64,000 nt of DNA, from assembly GCF_043196875.1 (NCBI RefSeq), contig NZ_JBEBMX010000001.1:496001-560000 (forward strand). The letters are read 5' to 3'. Below the pieces are notes generated by a model. That model was not told where the DNA came from. It did not search any database and saw only the letters and a list, made by a program, of their open reading frames with translations. This DNA comes from Saccharospirillum sp043196875 (GTDB lineage: Bacteria; Pseudomonadota; Gammaproteobacteria; Pseudomonadales; Natronospirillaceae). A program made the translations under genes and the position numbers. The number at the start of each line of letters is the position of its first letter. Position 1 is the stretch's first letter. Positions 1-7,146 of this stretch are shown here, in pieces.

Positions 1-1
1 G

Positions 2-595
2 ACCGGCCTGCACAGCGGCACTGACAACACCTACAGCCTGACCATTGAAGAGCGCTCCGAAGTCACTATCGATGTCGGTTCAGAGAACTTCGACACCCTG
101 GTCACGCTGGTCGGTAACAGCATCAACCTCAGCGACGACGATGGCGGCGACGGCACCAATTCGCGCATTGAAACGCTGCTGGAACCGGGCACTTACAGCA
201 TTCAGGTATCGGCTTACGGCAGTGCCGGCGGCGTCTTCAACATCAGCGTTGCCCAGGCCGAAGCCGTCGGTCGTCTGCAGGACGGCGGCGAAGTGGCACC
301 CGGTGATGTGGTCTATGGCCAAATGCGAAACGGCCAACCGCTGACTTACAACCTGACCGTCGACAGCGCTCGTACCGTCAGCATCAGCGCCTCTTCGACC
401 TCAGCCGACACCGTGCTGACGCTCAGCGGTGGCGGTCTGAACCTGGAAGATGACGACGGCGGCGAAGGCACCAACTCGCTGATCGAACAGTTCCTGACGC
501 CGGGTGAATACACCATCCAGGTGCGCGACTTCGGCAACAGCAGCAACGGCACCATTCGCCTGGAAATCACTCAGGCCACCGCCGTTACCTCTTAA
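2..595 (+). CDS. C-terminal fragment of a protein with PPC-like beta-sandwich repeats
   Basis: The reading frame is open from the first full codon at base 2 to TAA at 593-595, so the 5' end lies outside the window. The 197 visible residues form two similar units about 105 residues apart. Each carries an Asp/Gly-rich turn (NLSDDDGGDGTNS and NLEDDDGGEGTNS), followed by an ..PGxYxIQV strand and a short Gly/Ser turn. This is the pattern of bacterial pre-peptidase C-terminal (PPC) domains, which are usually C-terminal appendages of secreted enzymes or surface proteins. The catalytic or main part is not visible, so the function cannot be named. An extracellular location is inferred from the family. 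Confidence 0.65.
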   Translation, partial: TGLHSGTDNTYSLTIEERSEVTIDVGSENFDTLVTLVGNSINLSDDDGGDGTNSRIETLLEPGTYSIQVSAYGSAGGVFNISVAQAEAVGRLQDGGEVAPGDVVYGQMRNGQPLTYNLTVDSARTVSISASSTSADTVLTLSGGGLNLEDDDGGEGTNSLIEQFLTPGEYTIQVRDFGNSSNGTIRLEITQATAVTS

Positions 596-612
596 GCCAT
601 TTGGCAGTCGAT

Positions 613-640
613 AAAAAAGGCGGCCACGGCCGCCTTTTTT
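613..640. terminator. Bidirectional Rho-independent terminator
   Basis: An A6 tract, a GGCGGC...GCCGCC stem and a T6 tract form an almost perfectly symmetrical hairpin. It lies 17 bases after the stop of the PPC-repeat gene and 44 bases beyond the end of the convergent srkA, so it can serve both. Confidence 0.85.
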
Positions 641-684
641 ATTGCTGCTGATCCTTCCTGCAGCGATCAAGCTTCCTGCAACTA

Positions 685-1659
685 TCAACCTTCCTGTAAA
701 AGCGACCACTGCTCGCGCAATGCCAGTAAGTGATCACTCCAGAAGCGCCCACTGTCGAACCAGGAAAAGGCGCGCGGAAAGGCCGGGTCTTGCCAGCGCT
801 GTGCAATCCACAGGGTGTGACGCACCATATGTACCGTGCGCAAGGGTTCGAGCAGGGCCAGATCCTTTTTGGGAAAGGCGCGGAACTGCTCATAGCCTTC
901 TTCGAGTTCGCTCAGTTGCAGACGCTGTTCATTGACGTCACCGGACAGCAGCTTCCAGATATCCTGAGCCGCTGGTCCCATCACAGTGTCGTCCAGATCG
1001 ACGATCAGCAACTGATCACCCCGACTGAGAATATTGCCGGCGTGAAAATCGCCGTGGATGCGATGCACTGGCAGATCACGATAGATCGGCTCGAAGCGGT
1101 CACTCATCAAGCGCAGCAAGGGTTCCAGCGTGGCCAGATAATTGGCGCGCAGATCGTCCGGCAGCAGTGGACTGTCGGCAAAGAAGCTTTGCGCCTGTTG
1201 CAGCGGTTCAAGCAGTGACAAACGTGGACGATGGGCAAAGCTTTCCACGGCACCGATATTATGCAGTCGACCCAGATGCTGACCAATGCGATACAGCTGA
1301 TCGGGGTTATCCAGTTCAAAGGCGTGGCCGGCGCGCATCGGGAAACAGGCAAAGTAGAAACCGTCGCGTTGGTGCAGCACATCACCGGCAATTTCCAGCG
1401 CCGGCACCACCGGCACATCGGCCTCGGCCAACTGAGCGGTAAACAGCAACTCCTCGCGGATTTGTGCTTCGCTCCAGCGCCCGGGTCGGTACACCTTTAC
1501 CACCATCGGTTCGGCGTCTTCGATGCCTACCCGATAGACCCGGTTTTCGTAACTGTTGAGCGGGTAAAGTCGATAGTCCGACCACAGGCCGAGTGATTCG
1601 ATCCAGTCGATCAGCCGGTCCTGGCTCAGAGCATCGTAAGGGTGGGCGCTTGTGGTCAT
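685..1659 (-). CDS. srkA: Stress response Ser/Thr kinase SrkA (YihE/RdoA family)
   Basis: A 324-residue protein, close to the usual length of about 328 for SrkA. It has an APH/choline-kinase-type fold: a candidate ATP-binding Lys in MVVKVYRPG (about residue 55), the catalytic-loop motif HGDFHAGN (202-209) and the metal-binding motif VDLDD (220-224). In the family it phosphorylates protein targets and protects cells during envelope and oxidative stress. The frame is open upstream to 1797, but the first 46 codons lack similarity, and the ATG at 1657-1659 gives the canonical length. The next gene upstream on the same strand is comF. No dsbA follows it here, unlike the Escherichia arrangement. 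Confidence 0.9.
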   Translation of the reverse strand: MTTSAHPYDALSQDRLIDWIESLGLWSDYRLYPLNSYENRVYRVGIEDAEPMVVKVYRPGRWSEAQIREELLFTAQLAEADVPVVPALEIAGDVLHQRDGFYFACFPMRAGHAFELDNPDQLYRIGQHLGRLHNIGAVESFAHRPRLSLLEPLQQAQSFFADSPLLPDDLRANYLATLEPLLRLMSDRFEPIYRDLPVHRIHGDFHAGNILSRGDQLLIVDLDDTVMGPAAQDIWKLLSGDVNEQRLQLSELEEGYEQFRAFPKKDLALLEPLRTVHMVRHTLWIAQRWQDPAFPRAFSWFDSGRFWSDHLLALREQWSLLQEG

Positions 1660-1741
1660 GTCACAGCCTGGCGGGAAAATGTCGGCGCATTGTAGAGCAA
1701 AGGCCGTCTGAAGTGCGGGGTTAAAAAGTGTGACGCTGCGC

Positions 1742-2467
1742 TTAGTCACCCAGCGGCGTTCGCGCCAGCGTCCAGACCTCGAGCTGCTGCGCACCACCCA
1801 GCAACAGTTCGCGACTCAGCTCGCTCAGGGTGGCACCGGTGGTCAACACATCATCGACCACAATCAACCGCTTCGGCACGGGTCCGGTGACCTTAAACAC
1901 ACCGCTCAACGCCGCCTTACGCTGACGCCGGTTCAACCCTTCCAAAGCCGGCGTCGAACGCATCTTATAAGCGCCCTGCCAAAGAGGAATTCCCAACAGC
2001 TGCGACCAGATAGCAGCCAGCCACTGTGCCTGATTAAAGCCTCGCTGGTTCAGCTTGCTGCGGTGTACCGGCACCGCCAGTAAGGCATCGGCCGACAGAT
2101 CCAGCTGTGCCTGCATCAATGACAGCCATTGTTTCGCCAACACCCGGGTGCTGGCGTAATCCTGGTGGTACTTCATTTGATGGATCAGAAACCGGCATGC
2201 TTCGGCAAACGGCCAGGCGACTCGCAGTTGCTGCCAGGGCGGCGGGCGGCGCTGGCAACGACCACACAGCGACACCAGAGTATGGGGTGCACCACAGCCG
2301 CTGCAGGGATCGGACAGCGGTTGCAGCCAGCTGCGGCAGAGCTCACAAAGTTCGCCGTCAACCGAGGATTGCTCGCACAACGGACACTGCAGCCCGATAA
2401 CACGATTCACCGCAGCGCCAACCGCAACCGCAGCCGGGTGAATAAAAGAGGGGAGTTTTGATGGCAT
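1742..2467 (-). CDS. comF: ComF family protein (phosphoribosyltransferase-like)
   Basis: 241 residues. The N-terminal third has Cys pairs CPLC (28-31), CELC (41-44), CSGC (55-58) and CGRC (68-71), expected to bind zinc. The C-terminal half is a type I phosphoribosyltransferase fold with the PRPP-loop motif VVDDVLTTGAT (203-213). In competent bacteria ComF acts in DNA uptake; in Escherichia the homologue GntX is needed to use DNA as a nutrient. A GTG at 2551 in the same frame has no ribosome-binding site. The ATG at 2465-2467 follows GAGCAGG and gives the normal family length. The gene lies 82 bases upstream of srkA, so co-transcription is possible. Confidence 0.9.
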   Translation of the reverse strand: MPSKLPSFIHPAAVAVGAAVNRVIGLQCPLCEQSSVDGELCELCRSWLQPLSDPCSGCGAPHTLVSLCGRCQRRPPPWQQLRVAWPFAEACRFLIHQMKYHQDYASTRVLAKQWLSLMQAQLDLSADALLAVPVHRSKLNQRGFNQAQWLAAIWSQLLGIPLWQGAYKMRSTPALEGLNRRQRKAALSGVFKVTGPVPKRLIVVDDVLTTGATLSELSRELLLGGAQQLEVWTLARTPLGD

Positions 2468-2657
2468 CCGTGCCTGCTCACTCGGGTCAAATCGCCGAAT
2501 ACTGTAAGAAAGGCCGACGCCGGAACGCAATAACCAGCGTTGCAAATGCACGGATTGGGGGTCGAACTGTGATTAAGTCGGCAAAATGACCATTAAATTG
2601 AACTTTTATAACAATTTGTTACAACAAGGCCTCTAATGCTGGTTAAAATATGCTCAA

Positions 2658-2690
2658 TTCAAACGTTTCAAACGGATTTTCAAACGTTTG
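2658..2690. repeat. Three TTCAAACG repeats / CAAACGTTT palindromes
   Basis: TTCAAACG occurs at 2658-2665, 2667-2674 and 2679-2686. The first and third copies sit in CAAACGTTT half-palindromes 21 bases (two helical turns) apart. AAACGGAT at 2671-2678 can also pair with ATCCGTTT just downstream. The cluster is about 60-90 bases ahead of the start at 2748. It looks like an operator or a structured leader; the regulator is unknown. Confidence 0.45.
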
Positions 2691-2747
2691 TACCATTGAT
2701 CCATCCGTTTTCGTTGTAACTTCAGGGACATCATCCCGGAGCATGAA

Positions 2748-2984
2748 ATGATAGGTTCAGTCTTCAGCAGTGCAATTTCCGGTATCCATACCGGCATGAA
2801 CTCTCTGGCTCGCAGCGGCCATGAGATTGCGCGTGCCAATATTCCAGCCGAAGAAGGCGGAACTGAAGACCTCGCTCCTCCCTTAGTTGAACAGATTGAA
2901 GGCAAGACTCAGGTTCAGGCCAGCGCTCGCGTTGTCGAGGCCGGCTCAGCGACCTTAGGCAGCTTGCTGGATATCGAGGTTTAG
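2748..2984 (+). CDS. Flagellar rod-like mini-protein
   Basis: A 78-residue protein with the two ends of a flagellar rod/hook protein and almost nothing between. The N-terminus (SVFSSAISGIHTGMNSLARSGHEIARANI) resembles the N-terminal motif of FlgB/FlgC/FlgG-type proteins. The C-terminus (VQASARVVEAGSATLGSLLDIEV) resembles their conserved C-terminal helix. A GGAG ribosome-binding site lies about 8 bases before the ATG. It is followed 12 bases later by an HEXXH-containing gene, so the two are probably co-transcribed. No flagellar gene is near. It may be an export-type or rod-mimic protein; its role is unknown. Confidence 0.7.
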   Translation: MIGSVFSSAISGIHTGMNSLARSGHEIARANIPAEEGGTEDLAPPLVEQIEGKTQVQASARVVEAGSATLGSLLDIEV

Positions 2985-2996
2985 CGGAGTACAACG

Positions 2997-3935
2997 ATGT
3001 CGACAGTCAGCGGCCTTACCCCGACCTCTGTAACGCCCAGTGTTGCCCCACTGAACGATCCTGATCAGCAGGCGCAGTTGCGTCGTCGCAATGAAACGGC
3101 GGTATTTGCCCCCGTTGAGGAAGGTGAAGCGACATCGGCCAGCCAGAACCGCGCTGGACCCAGCCAGGATCGCACCGAACAAAGTCGTACTGAGCAAAGC
3201 CGCACCGGCCAGTCGTCACAACCGACGACTGGGGAGCGAGCCAGCGCCCGGCAGGATGTCGAAGCAACACCCAAAGCAGCGCAGCAGGAACAGCAAGCAG
3301 ACGACAGTGAGTCACGCAACCAGACTGAACGTCGCAACGAAGAACGCCTGCAGAAAGAGCAGTTGGAAACCATCCGTGACCTGGCTCGTCGTGACCGGGA
3401 AGTGCGCAGCCATGAACAGGCCCACCAGACCGTAGGTGGCCAGTATGCGGGCGCCATGAAACTGGACTACACCACCGGCCCGGACGGTCGTCGCTATGCG
3501 GTATCGGGTGAAGTGCCCATCGACCTGTCACCCATACCGGGCAACCCTGAAGCCACGCGATTAAAAGCCCAGCAGATTCGTCAGGCTGCGTTGGCGCCGG
3601 CGGAACCCTCCAATCAGGACCGTTCCGTTGCCGCCCAGGCGACGTTAATGGCGCTGCAGGCTCAGGTGGAACTGCGTCAGCAGGAACGCGCCGAGAGCGC
3701 GGACAGTGACCAGGAAGTGGCAGAGTCCCGCTCGATTGAGCAGGAGTCGGAGAACCAGACGGAACGCTCCGGTGAGCGCAATAATGAAGTCAGAGAGCAG
3801 GAAGTTGATAACGCTCGCGAGCGCTTCGAAGCCATTTTCGAGCAGAGCCGTGAGGTCAACGATCAGGCCCTGGTGCGCGAACAGTACCGCGATCAACAGG
3901 CGACTGTCGGCCGCAACCTGGACTTCATCGTTTAA
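2997..3935 (+). CDS. SprA-related putative metalloprotease (HEXXH protein)
   Basis: 312 residues. The first ~110 residues are low complexity (Gln, Ser, Arg, Glu), with an SRTEQ-type tandem around residues 60-75. A conserved core follows: DREVRSHEQAHQTVGGQYAG, with the zinc-protease signature HEQAH at residues 139-143, then YTTGPDGRRYAVSGEVPIDLSPIPGNP. This core matches the SprA-related family annotated as putative metalloproteases. The rest is acidic coiled-coil-like sequence. No signal peptide is visible. Catalytic activity is inferred from the motif only. Its partner is the rod-like mini-protein 12 bases upstream. Confidence 0.8.
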   Translation: MSTVSGLTPTSVTPSVAPLNDPDQQAQLRRRNETAVFAPVEEGEATSASQNRAGPSQDRTEQSRTEQSRTGQSSQPTTGERASARQDVEATPKAAQQEQQADDSESRNQTERRNEERLQKEQLETIRDLARRDREVRSHEQAHQTVGGQYAGAMKLDYTTGPDGRRYAVSGEVPIDLSPIPGNPEATRLKAQQIRQAALAPAEPSNQDRSVAAQATLMALQAQVELRQQERAESADSDQEVAESRSIEQESENQTERSGERNNEVREQEVDNARERFEAIFEQSREVNDQALVREQYRDQQATVGRNLDFIV

Positions 3936-3937
3936 GC

Positions 3938-3960
3938 ACCCGGCGCCTTCATCGCCGGGT
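3938..3960. terminator. Hairpin between convergent genes
   Basis: ACCCGGCG and CGCCGGGT form an 8-bp GC-rich stem with a 7-base loop between the converging stop codons. There is no T tract on the plus strand, so it is a weak or Rho-assisted terminator at best. Confidence 0.4.
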
Positions 3961-3967
3961 CAAACCC

Positions 3968-4723
3968 TCAAAACTTCTTGGTAATGGGTCCACGGCGCAT
4001 CTGCGTGAAGATGCTCAATTCCCAGGGCCGCATCGCCAGGACCAGACCGGTGCCGAAAATATCATTTTGCGGCAACCGGGCATCGTCCAAACTTAACTCA
4101 TCAAATTCTTTGGCCAGACGGCGAATCGCATTTTGCATGCGTTGGTTCGATTCGCGCGACAACATACCGCCGACAAACACCAGAATTTCGCCCAGGCGTG
4201 GATCAAAGTTGCTGTCAAAAAACTCATTCGAGATGTGCTGCTGGAAGAACTGATACACCGGTCCGTTGTGAATCCAGCGAAAATCGCGCGAAATCTTGAT
4301 TTGAATCTGCTCGCCCGGCAAGCGCCCAATCACACCCATCTCATCCAGCTGCTCAAGCAGTCTGCAGGCTTCTTCTTGGTCAATCTGATAGGTGGCCACG
4401 ATGTCTTCATACGACCAGCGGTTAACCATCAACTGTGCCATCAACAGCAGTTTCGGATTGGACACCAACTCGGCTTCGCTGGCCTCACTCAACTCATCCA
4501 GATTCATCGCCCGTTCGTGCATACGGGTCATCAGATAACCCAGGTCAGTACCCGCCAGAGCGCAGATTTCTTCCAATCGCGTCAGCGTAAAATGACGTTT
4601 GGAGAACATCCGTTTGACGTTGGCTTCGCTAAGATCCAGATGGCTGGCCACATCGGAATAGGTGATTTTGCGTTCGCGCAGAATGCGTTTGAGGGTGTCG
4701 ACGAGTTGGGCTGTTTGAGACAT
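3968..4723 (-). CDS. XRE-type helix-turn-helix transcriptional regulator
   Basis: 251 residues. Residues 1-60 form a Cro/CI helix-turn-helix (TYSDVASHLDLSEANVKRMFSKRHFTLTRLEEIC). A longer effector-like region follows, containing a second winged-helix-like stretch (SYEDIVATYQIDQEEACRLLEQLDEMGVIGRL). DNA binding is expected; ligand and targets are unknown. The ATG at 4721-4723 is preferred over a GTG 24 bases upstream because it begins just ahead of the HTH; neither has a clear Shine-Dalgarno sequence. The gene stands alone, convergent with the HEXXH gene. Confidence 0.75.
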   Translation of the reverse strand: MSQTAQLVDTLKRILRERKITYSDVASHLDLSEANVKRMFSKRHFTLTRLEEICALAGTDLGYLMTRMHERAMNLDELSEASEAELVSNPKLLLMAQLMVNRWSYEDIVATYQIDQEEACRLLEQLDEMGVIGRLPGEQIQIKISRDFRWIHNGPVYQFFQQHISNEFFDSNFDPRLGEILVFVGGMLSRESNQRMQNAIRRLAKEFDELSLDDARLPQNDIFGTGLVLAMRPWELSIFTQMRRGPITKKF

Positions 4724-4805
4724 GGTGGCGGTATTGCTTGGTAGCACTAGACGCTACCAATCGTCGCACACTCCACCACCATTTACCTAATGAACGGACT
4801 GTTCG

Positions 4806-5609
4806 CTAGTCTCCCTGCGACGCCAACATTACTCTCAGCGACTCATGAATGCCCGGCGTACTGATCAACCAATGGCGCCCCTCAAGTTCTTCCGGCAAGT
4901 CACCCTCGCCCGGCAGAAAATGACTCAGACTGGCGCCGGCTTCGCGCGCCACTAATTGACCGGCCGCGCCATCCCAGGGACTGATCGATTCGTAATAGGC
5001 ATCCAGACGACCGCTGGCCACCCAACAGATATCCATCGCCGCCGAACCCAGGCGTCGCACATCGGCGCATTCCGCCAACACCCGACTCAGCCGTGGTAAC
5101 AATTCCGCCCGGGCGGCACGATCATAGGGAAAGCCAGTGCCGACAATGGAACGCGCCAGTTCGGTCTTGCCCGATACCTGAATCGGTTGACCATTCAACC
5201 AGGCACCCTGGCCACGAATGGCGGTGTAGCATTCGTTCAGAAAGGGGTTATAGACCACCGCGACTTGCGCCTCGCCGCCGTCGTACCAGGCAACCGAGAC
5301 TGCCACCATATTGTGACCGTGGGCGTAATTAACGGTGCCGTCGATGGGATCGATGACCCAGAGTGGGCCGTTCAATTCAGCCGGGCTCAGCGACTGGTTA
5401 CTTTCTTCAGCCAGAATGGCGTCGCTGGGATAGCTGGCGGCAATGGCATTGGTGATCAACTGCTCCGATGCCAGATCGGCGTCGGTTACCAGTTCGATGC
5501 CACCTTTGAAATCGGTATTCAGATTGCCGGCTTCGCGGCGCTTGCGGATCAACTGACCGGCCTGGACAGCCAGGTCCTCAGTAAAGGACAGACGAGCATT
5601 TAACGACAT
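4806..5609 (-). CDS. Inositol monophosphatase family protein
   Basis: 267 residues with the full metal-site signature of the IMPase/FBPase-like superfamily: AEES at 67-70, WVIDPIDGT at 84-92 and the C-terminal SPWDGAAG near residue 210. Members hydrolyse small phosphate monoesters (inositol phosphate, PAP, histidinol phosphate) with Mg2+. The substrate cannot be read from sequence: it could be SuhB-like, CysQ-like or another branch. AGAGGA seven bases before the ATG at 5607-5609 supports this start over one seven codons upstream. It is transcribed divergently from carA. Confidence 0.85.
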   Translation of the reverse strand: MSLNARLSFTEDLAVQAGQLIRKRREAGNLNTDFKGGIELVTDADLASEQLITNAIAASYPSDAILAEESNQSLSPAELNGPLWVIDPIDGTVNYAHGHNMVAVSVAWYDGGEAQVAVVYNPFLNECYTAIRGQGAWLNGQPIQVSGKTELARSIVGTGFPYDRAARAELLPRLSRVLAECADVRRLGSAAMDICWVASGRLDAYYESISPWDGAAGQLVAREAGASLSHFLPGEGDLPEELEGRHWLISTPGIHESLRVMLASQGD

Positions 5610-5649
5610 GGTCGTTCCTCTGAAAGGCATGATTCACGGCCCAGTTCGG

Positions 5650-5679
5650 TGGACAGCCAGGCTGCTTCTTGGGTAGAAT
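5650..5679 (+). promoter_or_regulatory. Predicted sigma-70 promoter of carAB
   Basis: TGGACA (5650-5655) and TAGAAT (5674-5679) each match the consensus hexamers at five of six positions, with an 18-base spacer. Transcription would begin near 5686, giving a leader of about 240 nt before the carA start. Confidence 0.6.
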
Positions 5680-5788
5680 CCCCGAAATTTGGGCACGGCA
5701 CCCGGATCGCCGGCACAGCAAAATCAGGCGTTTGCGTCTAAGCTGCTGAGCACAGGTCGCGACTTTGCACATCGCAAACGAATTCCGA

Positions 5789-5820
5789 GCGGGATGGAGG
5801 CTACTTCATCTCGCTTTTTT
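5789..5820 (+). terminator. Intrinsic terminator inside the carA leader (candidate attenuator)
   Basis: GCGGGATG (5789-5796) pairs with CATCTCGC (5807-5814), with one G-U wobble and a 10-base loop, followed at once by T6 (5815-5820). No plus-strand gene lies upstream that it could terminate, because the upstream gene runs the other way from 5609. It sits about 105 bases before the carA start and about 100 bases after the predicted transcription start, so regulation of carAB by attenuation is the simplest reading. Confidence 0.6.
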
Positions 5821-5924
5821 GCGAAAGAGGCCAGGACTATTGTCCATCCGGTCAGGTTGCTAAACAGCACCATCAAAGCGCCGCTGCCCATGACGTCCAC
5901 TCGCTTTAACCAGAGGAACGGATC

Positions 5925-7061
5925 TTGAGTACGCCAGCCATACTTGCTCTCGCCGACGGTAGTCTATTCCGGGGGGTCAGTATTGGCGCTCCTGGAGAAT
6001 CGATCGGTGAGGTGGTGTTCAATACCGCCATGACCGGTTACCAGGAAATCCTGACCGACCCATCCTACGCCCGACAAATCGTCACCCTCACCTATCCTCA
6101 CATCGGCAATACCGGCACCAACGATGAAGACAACGAGTCCGACCGCGTCTGGGCCGCTGGCCTGGTGATCCGCGATCTGCCGTTGCTGCATTCGAACTTC
6201 CGCAGCCAGGGCTCGCTGAGCGAATTTTTGATCGCCAATAACGTCGTCGCCATTGCCGATATCGACACCCGTCGCCTGACCCGACTGCTGCGCGAAAAAG
6301 GCGCCCAGAGCGCCTGCATCGTCGCCGGCGACAATATCGATGAAACCGATGCACTGGCTAAGGCACGCGGCTTTGCCGGGTTGAAAAATATGGATTTGGC
6401 CAAGGTCGTCAGCGTCAAGGAACAATACGACTGGCGCTCCGGCAGCTGGCAACTGGGCCACGGCCACAGCGAAAAAACCGAGGCCGAACTGAACTACCAC
6501 GTTGTCGCTTACGACTTCGGTGCCAAGCGCAACATCCTGCGCATGCTGGTCGATCGCGGCTGCAAACTGACTGTGGTTCCGGCGCAGACCCCAGCCAAAG
6601 ACGTGCTGGCGATGAATCCGGATGGCGTCTTTTTGTCGAACGGACCGGGCGACCCTGAGCCTTGCGATTACGCTATTGAAGCCATCCAGCAGATTCTGGA
6701 AACCGAGATTCCGGTGTTCGGCATCTGCCTCGGCCACCAGTTACTGGCACTGGCCAGTGGCGGCAAGACCATGAAGATGGCGACCGGCCATCATGGCGCC
6801 AACCACCCGGTGGAAACCATCGCCGACAAGACGGTGATGATCACCAGCCAGAACCATGGCTTCGCGGTCGATGGTGACAGTCTGCCGAGCAACGTCGAGC
6901 TGACACACCGCTCACTATTCGACGGCACCGTCCAGGGCATTCACCGCACCGACAAGGCAGCGTTCGGCTTCCAGGGTCACCCGGAAGCCAGCCCCGGCCC
7001 ACACGACTGCGCGCCCCTGTTCGACCACTTTATTGAGTTAATGGATAACGCTGGACGCTGA
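5925..7061 (+). CDS. carA: Carbamoyl-phosphate synthase small subunit (glutaminase)
   Basis: 378 residues, the normal CarA length. The C-terminal half is a class I glutamine amidotransferase with the nucleophile Cys268 in FGICLGHQ and the His/Glu pair in QGHPEASPGPHD. It releases ammonia from glutamine and channels it to CarB for carbamoyl phosphate, the precursor of arginine and pyrimidines. The start is TTG at 5925-5927, preceded by AGAGGA; UUG is also the carA start in Escherichia. An in-frame-shifted leader ORF stops at the overlapping TTGA. Expression is probably set by the leader terminator upstream. carB follows after 85 bases that form a large hairpin. Confidence 0.97.
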   Translation: MSTPAILALADGSLFRGVSIGAPGESIGEVVFNTAMTGYQEILTDPSYARQIVTLTYPHIGNTGTNDEDNESDRVWAAGLVIRDLPLLHSNFRSQGSLSEFLIANNVVAIADIDTRRLTRLLREKGAQSACIVAGDNIDETDALAKARGFAGLKNMDLAKVVSVKEQYDWRSGSWQLGHGHSEKTEAELNYHVVAYDFGAKRNILRMLVDRGCKLTVVPAQTPAKDVLAMNPDGVFLSNGPGDPEPCDYAIEAIQQILETEIPVFGICLGHQLLALASGGKTMKMATGHHGANHPVETIADKTVMITSQNHGFAVDGDSLPSNVELTHRSLFDGTVQGIHRTDKAAFGFQGHPEASPGPHDCAPLFDHFIELMDNAGR

Positions 7062-7127
7062 ACGGGAGACGGAAGACGCTAAACCCAAGCTTGCGTCTCC
7101 CGTCTCCCGTCATGCGTCAAGCGTCAC
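7062..7127. repeat. Dispersed GGGAGACG palindromic repeat, copy A (carA-carB)
   Basis: Directly after the carA stop, 7062-7079 and 7093-7110 form an 18-bp inverted repeat with one non-Watson-Crick position and a 13-base loop; GCGTCAAGCGTC follows. Its reverse complement lines up with the repeat at 28665-28746, sharing the order GACGCTTGACG, GGAGACGGGAGACGC, loop, TTTAGCGTCTTCCGTCTCCCG. Within the carAB mRNA it would fold into a strong hairpin with no T tract. Confidence 0.75.
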
Positions 7128-7146
7128 AAAGCGAAGCGACTGACCC

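Noticed and set aside
5773..5796. PurR-box-like CGCAAACG in the carA leader
   Set aside because: Only the left half of the 16-bp PurR palindrome is present; the right half does not match, and it overlaps the terminator stem.
5689..5928. 79-codon plus-strand ORF covering the carA leader
   Set aside because: It begins with TTG only a few bases from the predicted transcription start, has no ribosome-binding site and no recognisable protein. It is mentioned only as a possible leader frame in the attenuator finding, not annotated as a gene.
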